From: Streptomyces fungicidicus
GTDB taxonomy: Bacteria > Actinomycetota > Actinomycetes > Streptomycetales > Streptomycetaceae
Direction: 5' to 3'
NCBI RefSeq assembly: GCF_003665435.1
Contig: NZ_CP023407.1
Location: 1,240,001-1,304,000 of the forward strand
DNA length: 64,000 nucleotides
Positions 1 to 8,855 of the stretch are shown here, piece after piece. The number at the start of each line of letters is the position of its first letter. Positions within the stretch are counted from its first letter, which is position 1. A model generated the notes under the pieces. It was not told the origin of the DNA. It did no database searches and saw only the letters and a program-made list of their open reading frames with translations. The translations under genes and the position numbers were made by a program.

Positions 1-2286
1 GTGGGAGCTGACCAGCTTGGGGGTCCGCCGGCGGGCCAGCGGGACCGGGGCGCTCGCCGGGTCGCCGGCCGCCGGGTCCACGGTCTCGCGGGTGTCGGGG
101 TTCCGCTGGTGCTGATCGCGGCCGGGCCGCTCCTCCGGGGAGCCGGTGAGGGAGCGGCGGGGGCGGAAGAGGCCGCCGTGCTCGCCGTCCTCGTCGGCCG
201 GTGTGCCGGGGAAGCCGTCGGCCGCCCTCAGATCGACGGGGGCCTCCAGCTCGACCGGCCCGTCGAGCAGCGAGGCGGGGAGCCGGGGCAGTTGCACGGG
301 CGCCCGGGAGTGCGCGACGCGGCGGCCGTCCTCCGGTTCGCGGTCCTTGGAGCGCTGCGGCCGGTCGAGGCGGAAGCCGACACCATTGGTGTCCGGAACG
401 TCGTCCGTCAGCAGCGCGTCGGGAAGGAAGACGACCGCCGTGGTGCCGCCGTACGGGGAGGGCTGCAGGGAGACCCGGACGTTCTGGCGCTGCGCGAGCC
501 GGCTGACGACGAACAGACCGAGCCGGTCCGTGTCGGAGAGCTCGAACTCGGGGGTCTCGGCGAGTCTGAGGTTGGCGTCCAGCAGGGCGTCGGCCGCCAT
601 GCCGAGCCCCCGGTCGTGGATCTCCAGGGTGAAGCCGTTGGCCACGCGCTCGCCGAGGACCTGGACCGCGGTGTGCGGCGGGGAGAACACCGTCGCGTTC
701 TCCAGCAGTTCGGCCACGAGGTGGGTGAGGTCGGCGACGGCCGGGCCGGTGACGGCGACCTTCGGCAGCCGGCGGACCTCGATGCGCTCGTAGTCCTCGA
801 CCTCGGCGACGGCGGCGCGTACGACGTCCATGAGCTGGACCGGTTTGCGCCACTGCCGGGAGGGCGCGGCGCCGGAGAGGATCACCAGGCCCTCGGCGTG
901 CCGGCGCATGCGGGTGGTCAGGTGGTCCAGCCGGAACAGGTCGGCGAGTTCCTCGGTGTCGTCGGTCCGGCGCTCCATGGTGTCCAGCAGGGTGAGCTGC
1001 TTGTGCAGCAGGACCTGGCTGCGGCGGGCGAGGTTGACGAACACCTCGGAGACTCCGGCGCGCAGTTCGGCCTGCTTGACCGCGGCCTCGACGGCGGCGC
1101 GCTGGAGGGTGTTGAGGGCCTGGCCGACCTCACCCATCTCGTTCTTGTCGTACTCGAGACGGGGGACCTCGGTCTCCACGTCGACCTGTTCGCCCGCCGA
1201 GAGGCGGCGCATCACGCTGGGCAGCCGCACGCCGGACGCCTCGTGGGCCTCCAGGCGCAGCTGCCGGAGGTCCCGGATGAGCCCGCGGCCGACGCGTACG
1301 GAGAGGAAGAGGGAGACCAGCAGCGCGACCAGACCGAGGACGCCGGCGACGACGGCCTGGGCGATGACGCCCACGGCGATGGGCCGGACGCGGTCCTGAT
1401 AGCGGTCGGCGGCCCCGTCGTTGAGGGTGCCGAGTTCGGAGAGCACCTTGCCCGCGGCGACGTCCCAGCTCTTGGCCGTGATGCCGCGGGGCTCCCCGGT
1501 GCCGGCGGCGACGGCCGCCTCCTCGCCCACGCGCAGCGGGGCGGAGGTGGCGTTCTTCCAGAAGGCCTCGTAGCGGTCGCGTTCGGACGCGGGCAGCTGC
1601 GGCAGGCCGGCGTCGTACATCAGGGTGCGCTGGGCCATGAGGTCGGAGACGTCCCGCACTTCGGAGCGGGACAGTCTGCCGACGATCAGGGCGGAGCCGA
1701 GCAGGGCGTCCTCGCGGGAGAGCAGTTCGCGGGCGCGGGCGAGGCTGACCAGTGCGCGGTACTGCTTGTCAAGCTCCACGTCCTCGACCACATGCAGATT
1801 GGCCAGCAGGACGTAACACGGGTCGATCAGCCTGTTGTACAGGTCGAGGGCCTGGGAGCGGTCGACGGTGCCGTCCTCGACGCTGCGCCGCAGGGACTCG
1901 ATGCCCTCGAAGGAGTCCAGCACCGCGCCCAGCTCGCCGGAGTCCTCGTGCATGGCCTTGCCCATCTCGACGTTCTCCGCGTTCCTGCGGACCTTGTCGA
2001 CGGCCTGGTCGGTGGCGACGCGGCTCCGTCTGAGGGCGGCGAGCCCTTCGGAGGCCCGGGGGTCGGCGAGATGAACGAGGGTCTGCCGGCGCTCCTGCTG
2101 GAGGACGCGGACCGTGTCCTCGATGGGGTAGCCGACCTCCTCCATCACCGAGGAGACGTCGAACAGATGGCTTGCCTCGCGGCCCGTGATCACTGTGGTG
2201 AAGGCCCAGATCGTGGTCAGGGACAACAGCGGCACGAGAAGCAGCGCCACGATCTTCCGGCGGATGGACTTCCCGCGAAAGCGCAT
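1..2286 (-). CDS. Conservon-type sensor protein (NIT-HAMP-ATPase), 3' end outside window
   Basis: The gene runs leftwards from ATG 2286 and is still open at base 1, so about 762 residues are visible. Order: short cytoplasmic tail, membrane helix (about 11-33), extracellular helical domain of nitrate/nitrite-sensing type (about 50-300), second membrane helix (about 303-327), HAMP, a helical region with FVNLARRSQ and FRLDHLTTRMRR, and a histidine-kinase-type ATPase (N-box AELLENA near 519, G-box DRGLGM). The tail is Pro/Arg/Asp-rich and looks disordered. No canonical HisKA H-box is seen. The architecture is that of Streptomyces CvnA proteins, which are followed by a roadblock protein, a DUF742 protein and a small GTPase; those genes would lie left of base 1 and cannot be checked. 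Inferred role: membrane sensor of a conservon. Family is fairly sure; ligand unknown. Confidence 0.85.
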   Translation of the reverse strand, partial: MRFRGKSIRRKIVALLLVPLLSLTTIWAFTTVITGREASHLFDVSSVMEEVGYPIEDTVRVLQQERRQTLVHLADPRASEGLAALRRSRVATDQAVDKVRRNAENVEMGKAMHEDSGELGAVLDSFEGIESLRRSVEDGTVDRSQALDLYNRLIDPCYVLLANLHVVEDVELDKQYRALVSLARARELLSREDALLGSALIVGRLSRSEVRDVSDLMAQRTLMYDAGLPQLPASERDRYEAFWKNATSAPLRVGEEAAVAAGTGEPRGITAKSWDVAAGKVLSELGTLNDGAADRYQDRVRPIAVGVIAQAVVAGVLGLVALLVSLFLSVRVGRGLIRDLRQLRLEAHEASGVRLPSVMRRLSAGEQVDVETEVPRLEYDKNEMGEVGQALNTLQRAAVEAAVKQAELRAGVSEVFVNLARRSQVLLHKQLTLLDTMERRTDDTEELADLFRLDHLTTRMRRHAEGLVILSGAAPSRQWRKPVQLMDVVRAAVAEVEDYERIEVRRLPKVAVTGPAVADLTHLVAELLENATVFSPPHTAVQVLGERVANGFTLEIHDRGLGMAADALLDANLRLAETPEFELSDTDRLGLFVVSRLAQRQNVRVSLQPSPYGGTTAVVFLPDALLTDDVPDTNGVGFRLDRPQRSKDREPEDGRRVAHSRAPVQLPRLPASLLDGPVELEAPVDLRAADGFPGTPADEDGEHGGLFRPRRSLTGSPEERPGRDQHQRNPDTRETVDPAAGDPASAPVPLARRRTPKLVSSH

Positions 2287-2700
2287 GGCCTCCCCCAGCT
2301 CGGCCCCCGAGCGGCCGGGGGTACACATGTGCGTCAACAAACGGCGCGAGCCTACTACCGCGCCGGGGTGAACTCTAAGAGCCGTCCGGAAGCTGCAGTT
2401 CCGTACCGAGGCCGGGAGATGGGGAGTTGTCCCGCCATTGCGGGGCATTGCCGCCCGGAATCGGGAGCGCGCCCGTCGGCGCGAACTCCCGTGCGAGGAG
2501 GAAGTGTTGGCCGATTTCTTTCCCATCGGGAATCTTCACGACGTGCCGTTCGTCCTTCTCTGTGGGAGATGGGGGCGGAATCGGCCACAGGAGCCGCGCC
2601 CCGCATCCGGGCGGCGTAGAACGGCGCAAGCAGGGCAGCCACTGGAGAAGCGGGTCTTCGGACACGAGTGCGCGGCCTGCCGGCGGAGGGGAGTGGCACG
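2287..2700. other. Intergenic region between divergent genes
   Basis: About 414 bases separate the sensor gene from the rightward membrane-protein gene. Open frames are present on both strands, but they are Arg/Pro-rich GC artefacts without ribosome sites. The region must hold the promoters of both flanking genes. I could not pick out a convincing -35/-10 pair, an operator or an RNA gene. Confidence 0.5.
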
Positions 2701-3270
2701 GTGATGGGCACGGCGGAGCGCCGCGAGGCGCCTGACGAGGGCGTGGTGGCGCAGGTGAGGACGCGGCCGGACGGCGGAGCGCCGGGGCGGGGTACGGCCG
2801 CGGCCGGCCACGGGACATTTGGAAGGCGCGACGACGTGGAGTACGTCGGCGGGCCCGAGGACTCCCGGGGGAAGGCCTCCTACCGGCCACTGTGGGTCGA
2901 GGAGCCGGCCCGGCGGCGCCGCCTGCCGGATCCGGTGCGGACGGCGGCCGTTCGGGCGGTGCTCCTCATCGCGGTGACGCTGATTCAGGCCATGGTGGCC
3001 TTCCTGAGCACGCTGGCGGGGTCCTGGCTGGCCTTCCCCATGGTCATCAGCAGCGTCGTCAGCACGATCCTGGCGACCTGGGGGGTGCTGGACGTCTGGG
3101 TGACCCGCCAGGTCTGGAACCAGCGCAACGGTGTGGTGTCCGTGCCCAGCAGCACCGCGCGGGCGCTGCGGCGTGAACGGCGCCGTGCCCGCCGCCGGGA
3201 GCGGTCCGCCCAGCGGGCGGAGGCCCGCATACGCCGGCGCGGCGGCGCGGGGCAGCTGTCGCACCCCTGA
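2701..3270 (+). CDS. Small two-helix membrane protein with basic tail
   Basis: 189 residues from GTG 2701 (ATG 2704 is an equally good start); a GGAGGGGAG ribosome site ends 7 bases upstream. The first 80 residues are polar and probably disordered. Two adjacent membrane helices follow (about 82-105, VLLIAVTLIQAMVAFLST; about 110-132, LAFPMVISSVVSTILATWG), then a cytoplasmic tail of about 55 residues very rich in Arg (RRERRRARRRER). I do not recognise a named family. The gene is divergent from the sensor and followed by the IclR gene 106 bases on. The basic tail could sit on nucleic acid or acidic lipid, but that is only inference. Confidence 0.75.
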   Translation: MMGTAERREAPDEGVVAQVRTRPDGGAPGRGTAAAGHGTFGRRDDVEYVGGPEDSRGKASYRPLWVEEPARRRRLPDPVRTAAVRAVLLIAVTLIQAMVAFLSTLAGSWLAFPMVISSVVSTILATWGVLDVWVTRQVWNQRNGVVSVPSSTARALRRERRRARRRERSAQRAEARIRRRGGAGQLSHP

Positions 3271-3300
3271 GACCGCTCCCCCACCGCGCCACGGGCCGTG

Positions 3301-3349
3301 GGTACGCTGAGGTCGCGTACCGCGCGACGGCAGGCGCCCCGCGCGACGG
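3301..3349. promoter_or_regulatory. Inverted and direct repeats upstream of the IclR gene
   Basis: GGTACGC, 7 bases, GCGTACC forms a perfect inverted repeat at 3301-3321. It runs straight into two identical 11-base direct repeats CCGCGCGACGG at 3320-3330 and 3339-3349 (19 bases apart, close to two helical turns). The cluster ends 28 bases before the IclR start. IclR proteins commonly repress their own genes, so this is a plausible autoregulatory operator. The inverted repeat could alternatively be a terminator for the upstream gene. Confidence 0.35.
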
Positions 3350-3376
3350 TTGCCTACGGATGGTGAGAGCCGAGCC

Positions 3377-4174
3377 ATGACCCGCCCGCAGAGCCCGCCC
3401 GGGGGGAACGGGAAGGGCACTCCGAGTGCCGTGCAGTCGGTGGACCGCGCCGTGACGGTGCTGGAGATCCTCGCCCGCCACGGCGAGGCGGGAGTCACGG
3501 AGATCGCCGGCGAACTGGGCGTGCACAAGTCCACGGCCTTCCGGCTGCTCGGTGTCCTGGAGAACCGCGGTCTGGTGGCGCAGACCAAGGACCGCGGCAA
3601 GTACCACCTGGGGGCCGGGGTGCTGCGCCTGGCGGGCGCGGCGGCCGTACGGCTGGACATCTCGCAGGAGGGCGTCCCGGTGTGCCGGGAGCTCGCCGAC
3701 GAACTGGGCGAGACGGTGAACATAGCGGTGCTGGACGACGACGCGGCCGTCAACATCATGCAGGCCCGGGGCACCGCGTCGGTCACGGCGCAGAACTGGC
3801 TCGGCAGGCGCACCCCGCTCCACGCCACCGCCGGGGGCAAGGTGTTCCTCGCCCACGTGGAGCCCGCCGTCCGGGAGGCCCATTTCGGCCGCCCGCTGCG
3901 CCGGTTCACGGAGCGGACGGTGACCACGGCCTCGGCGTTGCGCGGTGAGCTGGAGACGGTGGTCGAGCGGGGGTACGCCACGACGCTGGAGGAGCTGGAG
4001 CCGGGCCTCGCGGCCGTCGCCGCACCGGTCCGCTCGCACGACGGCTCGGTGATCGCGGCGATCAGCGTCTCGGGCCCGGTCTACCGGCTGACCGCGGTCC
4101 GGCTGCCCGAGCTGGGAAGCCGGACGGCGACGGCGGCAGCCGGGCTGTCCCGGCGCATGGGCTACGGATTCTGA
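3377..4174 (+). CDS. IclR-family transcriptional regulator
   Basis: 265 residues. ATG 3377 is chosen over TTG 3350 because the conserved domain begins about 15 residues later. N-terminal winged helix (about 15-78; AVTVLEILARHGEAGVTEIA, then the recognition stretch GVHKSTAFRLLGVLENRG) and C-terminal IclR effector-binding domain (about 90-260; TPLHATAGGKVFLAH, TLEELEPGLAAVAAPV, ISVSGPVYRLT). Length is normal for the family. The effector cannot be read from sequence. The next gene is convergent, 24 bases away, so nothing in the window is an obvious target except itself. Repeats at 3301-3349 are candidate binding sites. Confidence 0.9.
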   Translation: MTRPQSPPGGNGKGTPSAVQSVDRAVTVLEILARHGEAGVTEIAGELGVHKSTAFRLLGVLENRGLVAQTKDRGKYHLGAGVLRLAGAAAVRLDISQEGVPVCRELADELGETVNIAVLDDDAAVNIMQARGTASVTAQNWLGRRTPLHATAGGKVFLAHVEPAVREAHFGRPLRRFTERTVTTASALRGELETVVERGYATTLEELEPGLAAVAAPVRSHDGSVIAAISVSGPVYRLTAVRLPELGSRTATAAAGLSRRMGYGF

Positions 4175-4198
4175 GCAGCGCCGGGGCGTCGCACCCGG

Positions 4199-7100
4199 TC
4201 AGCCGGCCGCCGGAGCGGGCCGCTTGAACATGCGGGTCGCCGTGATCTCGCTGTGCGCCTCCTCGGCGGGGTCCTGCTGCGGCAGTCCCGGCCTCAGGTG
4301 CTCCTCCACGCTGATGTACTTCAGTCCGGCCCTCAGGTCGGCGTCGTTGCGCAGCCGGATGACCAGCGGGAACTCGGCGAGCGCCGTCGTGTCGAACAGA
4401 CCGGTGGTGTAGAGGAGCTGCACGCCGAGCGCGTCGGCGACCGCCCGCTGGAGCTCCAGCAGATAGGTGGCGTTGGCGCGGCCGATGGGGTTGTCCAGGA
4501 ACAGCGTGCCGGCGTGCCGGTGCCTCTCCCTGCCCCGGTCGTTGGAGCGCAGGGCGGCCATCGTGCAGTAGAGCGCGATGGCGGCGGTGAGCAGCTGGCC
4601 GCCGGAGAACACGTCGCCCATCTGGCCGACCGGCACACGTTCGGCGCGCAGTACGGCGTCGGGCTTGAGGATCTCGACGGCGACGCCCTTCGGCTGGAGG
4701 GCGGCGGCGACCCCGCGCAGCAGCAGGGACATGCCGTCGCGCCGCAGGTCGGAGTTCTTCCTGACGGCCGCACGGGTCGCCTCGTCGATGACCTCGCCGA
4801 GCCGCTCGGTGAGGGTGGCCTGGTCGGGTTCCTCGAAGCGGATGCGCAGGAACTCCTGTCCTGACCACTCGCCGAGCCCTTCCGGCAGCCGGGACAGCCG
4901 CTGGGCCGAGCGGAGGGTGGCGAGGGCGGACTCCACCAGCCCCCGCAGCCGGTCCACGATCGAGTCGCGGTTGCGCTCCAGCTGCGCCAGCTCGTCGGTG
5001 AGGACCCGCAGCCGGGGCGCGAAGGCGTCCGCCCACTTCTGGGCGTGCTCGGGCAGCGCGGAGGCGGGCAGCTCGCGGATCTGCTGGCGCGCGGGGGTGC
5101 GGACCTGCTCGTAGCGGGTGGAGTTGGCGTGCCGGACGAGGATGTCGCTCGCCTCGCGCACGGCGGACTCGGCGGCGGACAGGTCGGCGGCGCAGCCGCG
5201 CAGCGAGCGGCGGGCCTCGGCGGCGGACTGCCGGGCCTCGTCGAGGCCGCCCGGGTAGGGCTCGGGCTGTTCCTGCTCCTCCTCGGCCGCGTGGTCGCGC
5301 AGCAGGTCGCGGAGCATGGCGGCGATCTCGTCGAAGCCGCCGGCCGCGTCCTCGGCGGCGCGGTGCGCGTCGAGGAGTTCGGTGTGCGCGTCCCGGGTCC
5401 GGCTCAGGGCCTCGCTGTGGGCGGCGAGTTCGGACGTGGCGGTGCGCAGCAGCGCCTGCGCGTGCTCGGCGTCGCGCGGAACGAGCTCCTCGGCAAGCTC
5501 GGTGTGCGTCTCGCCTTCCCGGGGCGCGAGCCGCTCGGCCTCGCCGCGCAGCCGCCCGAGCTGTTCGCTCGCGCCGGACATCCGGGTCTCCAGAAGCTGC
5601 ACCAGTTCCTCGGCGCGGGCGGCGGCGGCCTGCCGGCTGGGCCCGTCGGAGCCGTCGGGTGACTGCAGCAACTGCTCCGCGCGGGTGCGGACCTTGTTGC
5701 TGAGCCGGTCCAGTTCGGCGCGGGCGGCGCTCTCGTCGCTCTCCGCGCGGGCCTGTTCGGCGCGCAGGTCGGCGCCGACGCCGACCTTCTCGTACACCTG
5801 GGAGGCGGCCCGGTAGGCCTCGCGCAGGGCGGGCAGGGACGACTGGGGCGCGCCGGCGCCGTCCTCGGGCACGTCGTCGGGGGCGCCGGCGATCTCGGCG
5901 CGCTCGGCGCGCAGCGCACGGGCGGTGCGCCGGGCGTCGTCGGCGGCGCGCTGGGTGCCGCGCCGGTCCTCGTCGGCGGCGCGCGCCCGCTCCAGGCAGG
6001 TCTGGGCGCGTGCCTCCGCCTCGGTCGCGTCGTCGGCCAGCTCCCGCAGTTTGACCTGCCAGCCGGCCCGCTCGCGCAGCCGGAAGGCGAGGCCCGCGAG
6101 GGCGTCGGCAGCGCGCCGTGCCTTCTGCGCCGCCTCCTGCCGCTCGTCACGGACGCGGACGGCCTCGGCGGCGGCTTCCTCGGACTCCGCCCGTACGGTG
6201 CGCGCCTCGGTCAGTTCGGCCTCGGCCTCCTCGGCGAAGGCGCGGGCCTCCTGCGCCGTGCCGGCCAGCTCCGTGAGCCGGCCGGCCGGGCAGCCGGTGC
6301 GCCAGGAGGCGAGCCGCGCGGCCAGTTCGCGGTCCTTGCCGAGCCGGGCGGCGAGCGCGCGGATCTCCTCGTCCCGCTCGGTGGCCCGCGCGCGCAGTGC
6401 CTGCCGTTCCTCGTCGGCGGCGTGCTCGTCGTGCATGGCCGGGTTCGGCGGTACGAGGAAGACGTCCCCGGTGTCCGTGCCGGGCGCCGGGGTGGGGGCG
6501 AGCAGGGCGGCGGCGGTGCCGACGGCGACGGCGGACCGGGGCAGCAGGGCGGCGTCGCTCAGCGCCTCCCGGGCGCGCAGATGGGAGTCGGGGTCGGTGA
6601 TGACGACGCCGTCGACCAGCTCGGGGCGGGCGGCCAGCACCCGCGCGTGGTCGGCGGGGTCGACGGCCTGGGCGAGGTAGCGCCACCCGGGGAGCGCCGG
6701 GATGCCGTGCTCGCCGAGGAACTCGACCGTCGCCAGTACGTCGGGGCCGGGCGGCAGCAGTCCGCCGTCGCCGAGGGCGCCGAGGATGCGGGCGTCGTCG
6801 GCTGCGGCGGTGCGCAGGTCGAACAGCTGCCGTTCGGCGGAGGAGACGGCGTCGTCGAGGAGTTCGCGCAGTTCGTCGGCGAACCGGTCGAGCCCGTCGG
6901 CGGTCAGGGCGCCTTCGCCGGGGCCGGGCCCGGCCCCGGAGTCGCCCGCCGCGCCGGTCCCCCGGACGCCGGAGGCTCCCGGAAGGCTCAGCAGCTCCGC
7001 CGGACGGGGCTCGGCGGCGAGCGCCTCGGCCGTGCGGCGCTCGACCTCGTGGGCGCGCTCGGCGGCCGTGGCCGCGTCGGCGGCGCGGGCCGCGGTGAGT

Positions 7101-8821
7101 TCGGCGCGGCTCTCGGCGGCGGCCGACTCACGCGCCTGCTCGGTGGCCCGGCGGGCCGCCTCGCGGGCGGTGTCCCAGGCGGCGACGGCCGTCTTCTCGG
7201 CGTCGCTGGCGGCGAGGGCGGCCCGGGCGGGGTCGGCGTCGGGGGCACTGTCGTCGAGCCAGCCGGCCCGTACGGCCTCGGCGGTCTCCTGCTCGACCTC
7301 GGTGAGGCGCTGCCGCAGGTGCCCGATCTCGCTGCGGGCCCGCTGCGCCTCGGTGGCGGCGGCGGTGGAGTCGCGGTAGGCGCCGTCGCTGACCTCCTGG
7401 AGGGCGGCGGAGCGCTCCTCCTGCTCGTTGGCGAGGTCCTCGGCTTTCTGCGCGGCCGCGTGCAGGGCGCGGACCAGGTCCGCGGCGGCCCTGGAGCGGG
7501 CGGCCAGCGCCGGCGCCGCGTCCCGCTCGGCCTCCTGGATCGCGGCGGACACCCGCGCGACCCGGTCGGCGGCGGCACGGTGGCGCAGTACGGCCTCGGC
7601 TGCCTGCCAGGCCGCGTGCAGGGTGCGCGCGTCGGCGAGTTCGCGTTTCTGGGCGGCGGCGGACTTCTCGGCGGCGGCCAGTGCCAGGGAGGCGTGCCGG
7701 TAGGCGAGTTCGGCGGAGATCAGCGCGCTGTGCTCGCGCGCCGACTCGGCGTGGGTGACCGCGTGCGCGGCCGCGGTGACCTGGTGCGCCAGGTCGGCGG
7801 CGCGGACGCGTTCCCGGGCGCCGCGTGCGGAGAGCCGGCGGGCCAGGGTGCGGGTGCGGCGCTCGGCGGCGGTGTGGATCTCCCGGGCGCGGGCGCGGGC
7901 TTCGGCGGACTCGACGATCCGGCCGAGCAGGTCGACGGATCCGGCGGTGAAGTCGCGTTCGGCGATCAGCTCGGCGCGGCGGCCCAGTTTGCTGCCGAAG
8001 CCGCCGACGAGGTCGGCGAGTCCGTCGGTGTCGCGGGTGTCGGTGACGGCGCGCAGCAGCAGGTCGGTGAAGTCGGAGTCCTTCTTGACCGCGAAGAGGC
8101 CGGCGGCCTCGCCCTCGTCGGCGTTCATCTCGCGCTGGTAGCGGAAGAGTTCCGGGTCGAGGCCCAGGTCGCCGAGGTGCTCGGTCCAGCGCTCGTGGAT
8201 CTCCTCCCAGTGCACCTCGAGGTGCGGGTAGTTCTTGCCGGACTCCATGAGGGCGTCCCGGAAGCCCTTCATGGTGCGGCGCCTGCCGCGCGCCCCCGAC
8301 TGGCCCTCGGCGGACGGCCGTACGGCCGTGGACTCGGCGACGGGGAGGTTGTCCAGGCCGAGACCGGGGCCGGGCCGGAAGGAGTACCAGGCCTCGGCGA
8401 ACTTCCGGGGGTCGTTGGAGACCTGGCGGCCCCGCCATTCGCTGACCTTGCCGACGACGACGCACTCGCCGGTCTGCACGTGCTGCCACTCGAGCGCCAC
8501 ATGGCCGCAGTCGTCGGCGAGCAGGAACTTGCGGAGCACGCCGGAGCTGGCGCCGCCGAGGGTGTTGCGGTGACCGGGGAGCATCACGGAGAAGATCAGC
8601 TTCAGCAGGACCGACTTGCCGCCGCCGTTCTCCAGGAAGAGCACCCCGGCGGGGGCGGGCCGGCGGGGCGGGCCGACCGGCTCGTCCTCGAAGAACTCCG
8701 CCTGCGCGGGAGCGGGGTCGGGCACGACCGCGCCGACACCGCGCAGGTCGAGCACGGTGTCGGCGTAGCGCGCACCGGCAGGCCCGATGGAGTAGAGGCG
8801 GACCCGGGACAGCTCGTACAT
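4199..8821 (-). CDS. SMC-like ATPase of a MukB/JetC-type complex
   Basis: 1540 residues from ATG 8821. The P-loop (residues 64-70, ENGGGKS) and C-terminal parts (SGGQ signature near 1403; Walker B LFLDNPIGR near 1436) are separated by two very long Ala/Arg/Glu-rich coiled coils around a globular hinge-like region (about 640-800). This is the SMC/Rad50/MukB layout. Oddities: the first Walker A glycine position is Leu (LENGGGKS) and the acidic residue after the Walker B Asp is Asn (DN instead of DE). It is the last gene of a three-gene operon; a kleisin-like and a KITE-like protein precede it, the layout of MukFEB and JetABC. It should load on DNA with them. Whether it serves chromosome organisation or plasmid/phage defence is not decided by sequence. 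No JetD-like Toprim gene lies next to it. Confidence 0.82.
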   Translation of the reverse strand: MYELSRVRLYSIGPAGARYADTVLDLRGVGAVVPDPAPAQAEFFEDEPVGPPRRPAPAGVLFLENGGGKSVLLKLIFSVMLPGHRNTLGGASSGVLRKFLLADDCGHVALEWQHVQTGECVVVGKVSEWRGRQVSNDPRKFAEAWYSFRPGPGLGLDNLPVAESTAVRPSAEGQSGARGRRRTMKGFRDALMESGKNYPHLEVHWEEIHERWTEHLGDLGLDPELFRYQREMNADEGEAAGLFAVKKDSDFTDLLLRAVTDTRDTDGLADLVGGFGSKLGRRAELIAERDFTAGSVDLLGRIVESAEARARAREIHTAAERRTRTLARRLSARGARERVRAADLAHQVTAAAHAVTHAESAREHSALISAELAYRHASLALAAAEKSAAAQKRELADARTLHAAWQAAEAVLRHRAAADRVARVSAAIQEAERDAAPALAARSRAAADLVRALHAAAQKAEDLANEQEERSAALQEVSDGAYRDSTAAATEAQRARSEIGHLRQRLTEVEQETAEAVRAGWLDDSAPDADPARAALAASDAEKTAVAAWDTAREAARRATEQARESAAAESRAELTAARAADAATAAERAHEVERRTAEALAAEPRPAELLSLPGASGVRGTGAAGDSGAGPGPGEGALTADGLDRFADELRELLDDAVSSAERQLFDLRTAAADDARILGALGDGGLLPPGPDVLATVEFLGEHGIPALPGWRYLAQAVDPADHARVLAARPELVDGVVITDPDSHLRAREALSDAALLPRSAVAVGTAAALLAPTPAPGTDTGDVFLVPPNPAMHDEHAADEERQALRARATERDEEIRALAARLGKDRELAARLASWRTGCPAGRLTELAGTAQEARAFAEEAEAELTEARTVRAESEEAAAEAVRVRDERQEAAQKARRAADALAGLAFRLRERAGWQVKLRELADDATEAEARAQTCLERARAADEDRRGTQRAADDARRTARALRAERAEIAGAPDDVPEDGAGAPQSSLPALREAYRAASQVYEKVGVGADLRAEQARAESDESAARAELDRLSNKVRTRAEQLLQSPDGSDGPSRQAAAARAEELVQLLETRMSGASEQLGRLRGEAERLAPREGETHTELAEELVPRDAEHAQALLRTATSELAAHSEALSRTRDAHTELLDAHRAAEDAAGGFDEIAAMLRDLLRDHAAEEEQEQPEPYPGGLDEARQSAAEARRSLRGCAADLSAAESAVREASDILVRHANSTRYEQVRTPARQQIRELPASALPEHAQKWADAFAPRLRVLTDELAQLERNRDSIVDRLRGLVESALATLRSAQRLSRLPEGLGEWSGQEFLRIRFEEPDQATLTERLGEVIDEATRAAVRKNSDLRRDGMSLLLRGVAAALQPKGVAVEILKPDAVLRAERVPVGQMGDVFSGGQLLTAAIALYCTMAALRSNDRGRERHRHAGTLFLDNPIGRANATYLLELQRAVADALGVQLLYTTGLFDTTALAEFPLVIRLRNDADLRAGLKYISVEEHLRPGLPQQDPAEEAHSEITATRMFKRPAPAAG

Positions 8822-8855
8822 GGCGGACTCTCGTGAGGCTTCGTGAGGCGGTGGT

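Noticed and set aside
1..2619. 872-codon open frame on the plus strand
   Set aside because: Antisense shadow of the sensor gene; no ribosome site, Gly/Arg-rich without a domain, while the minus strand gives a clear multi-domain protein.
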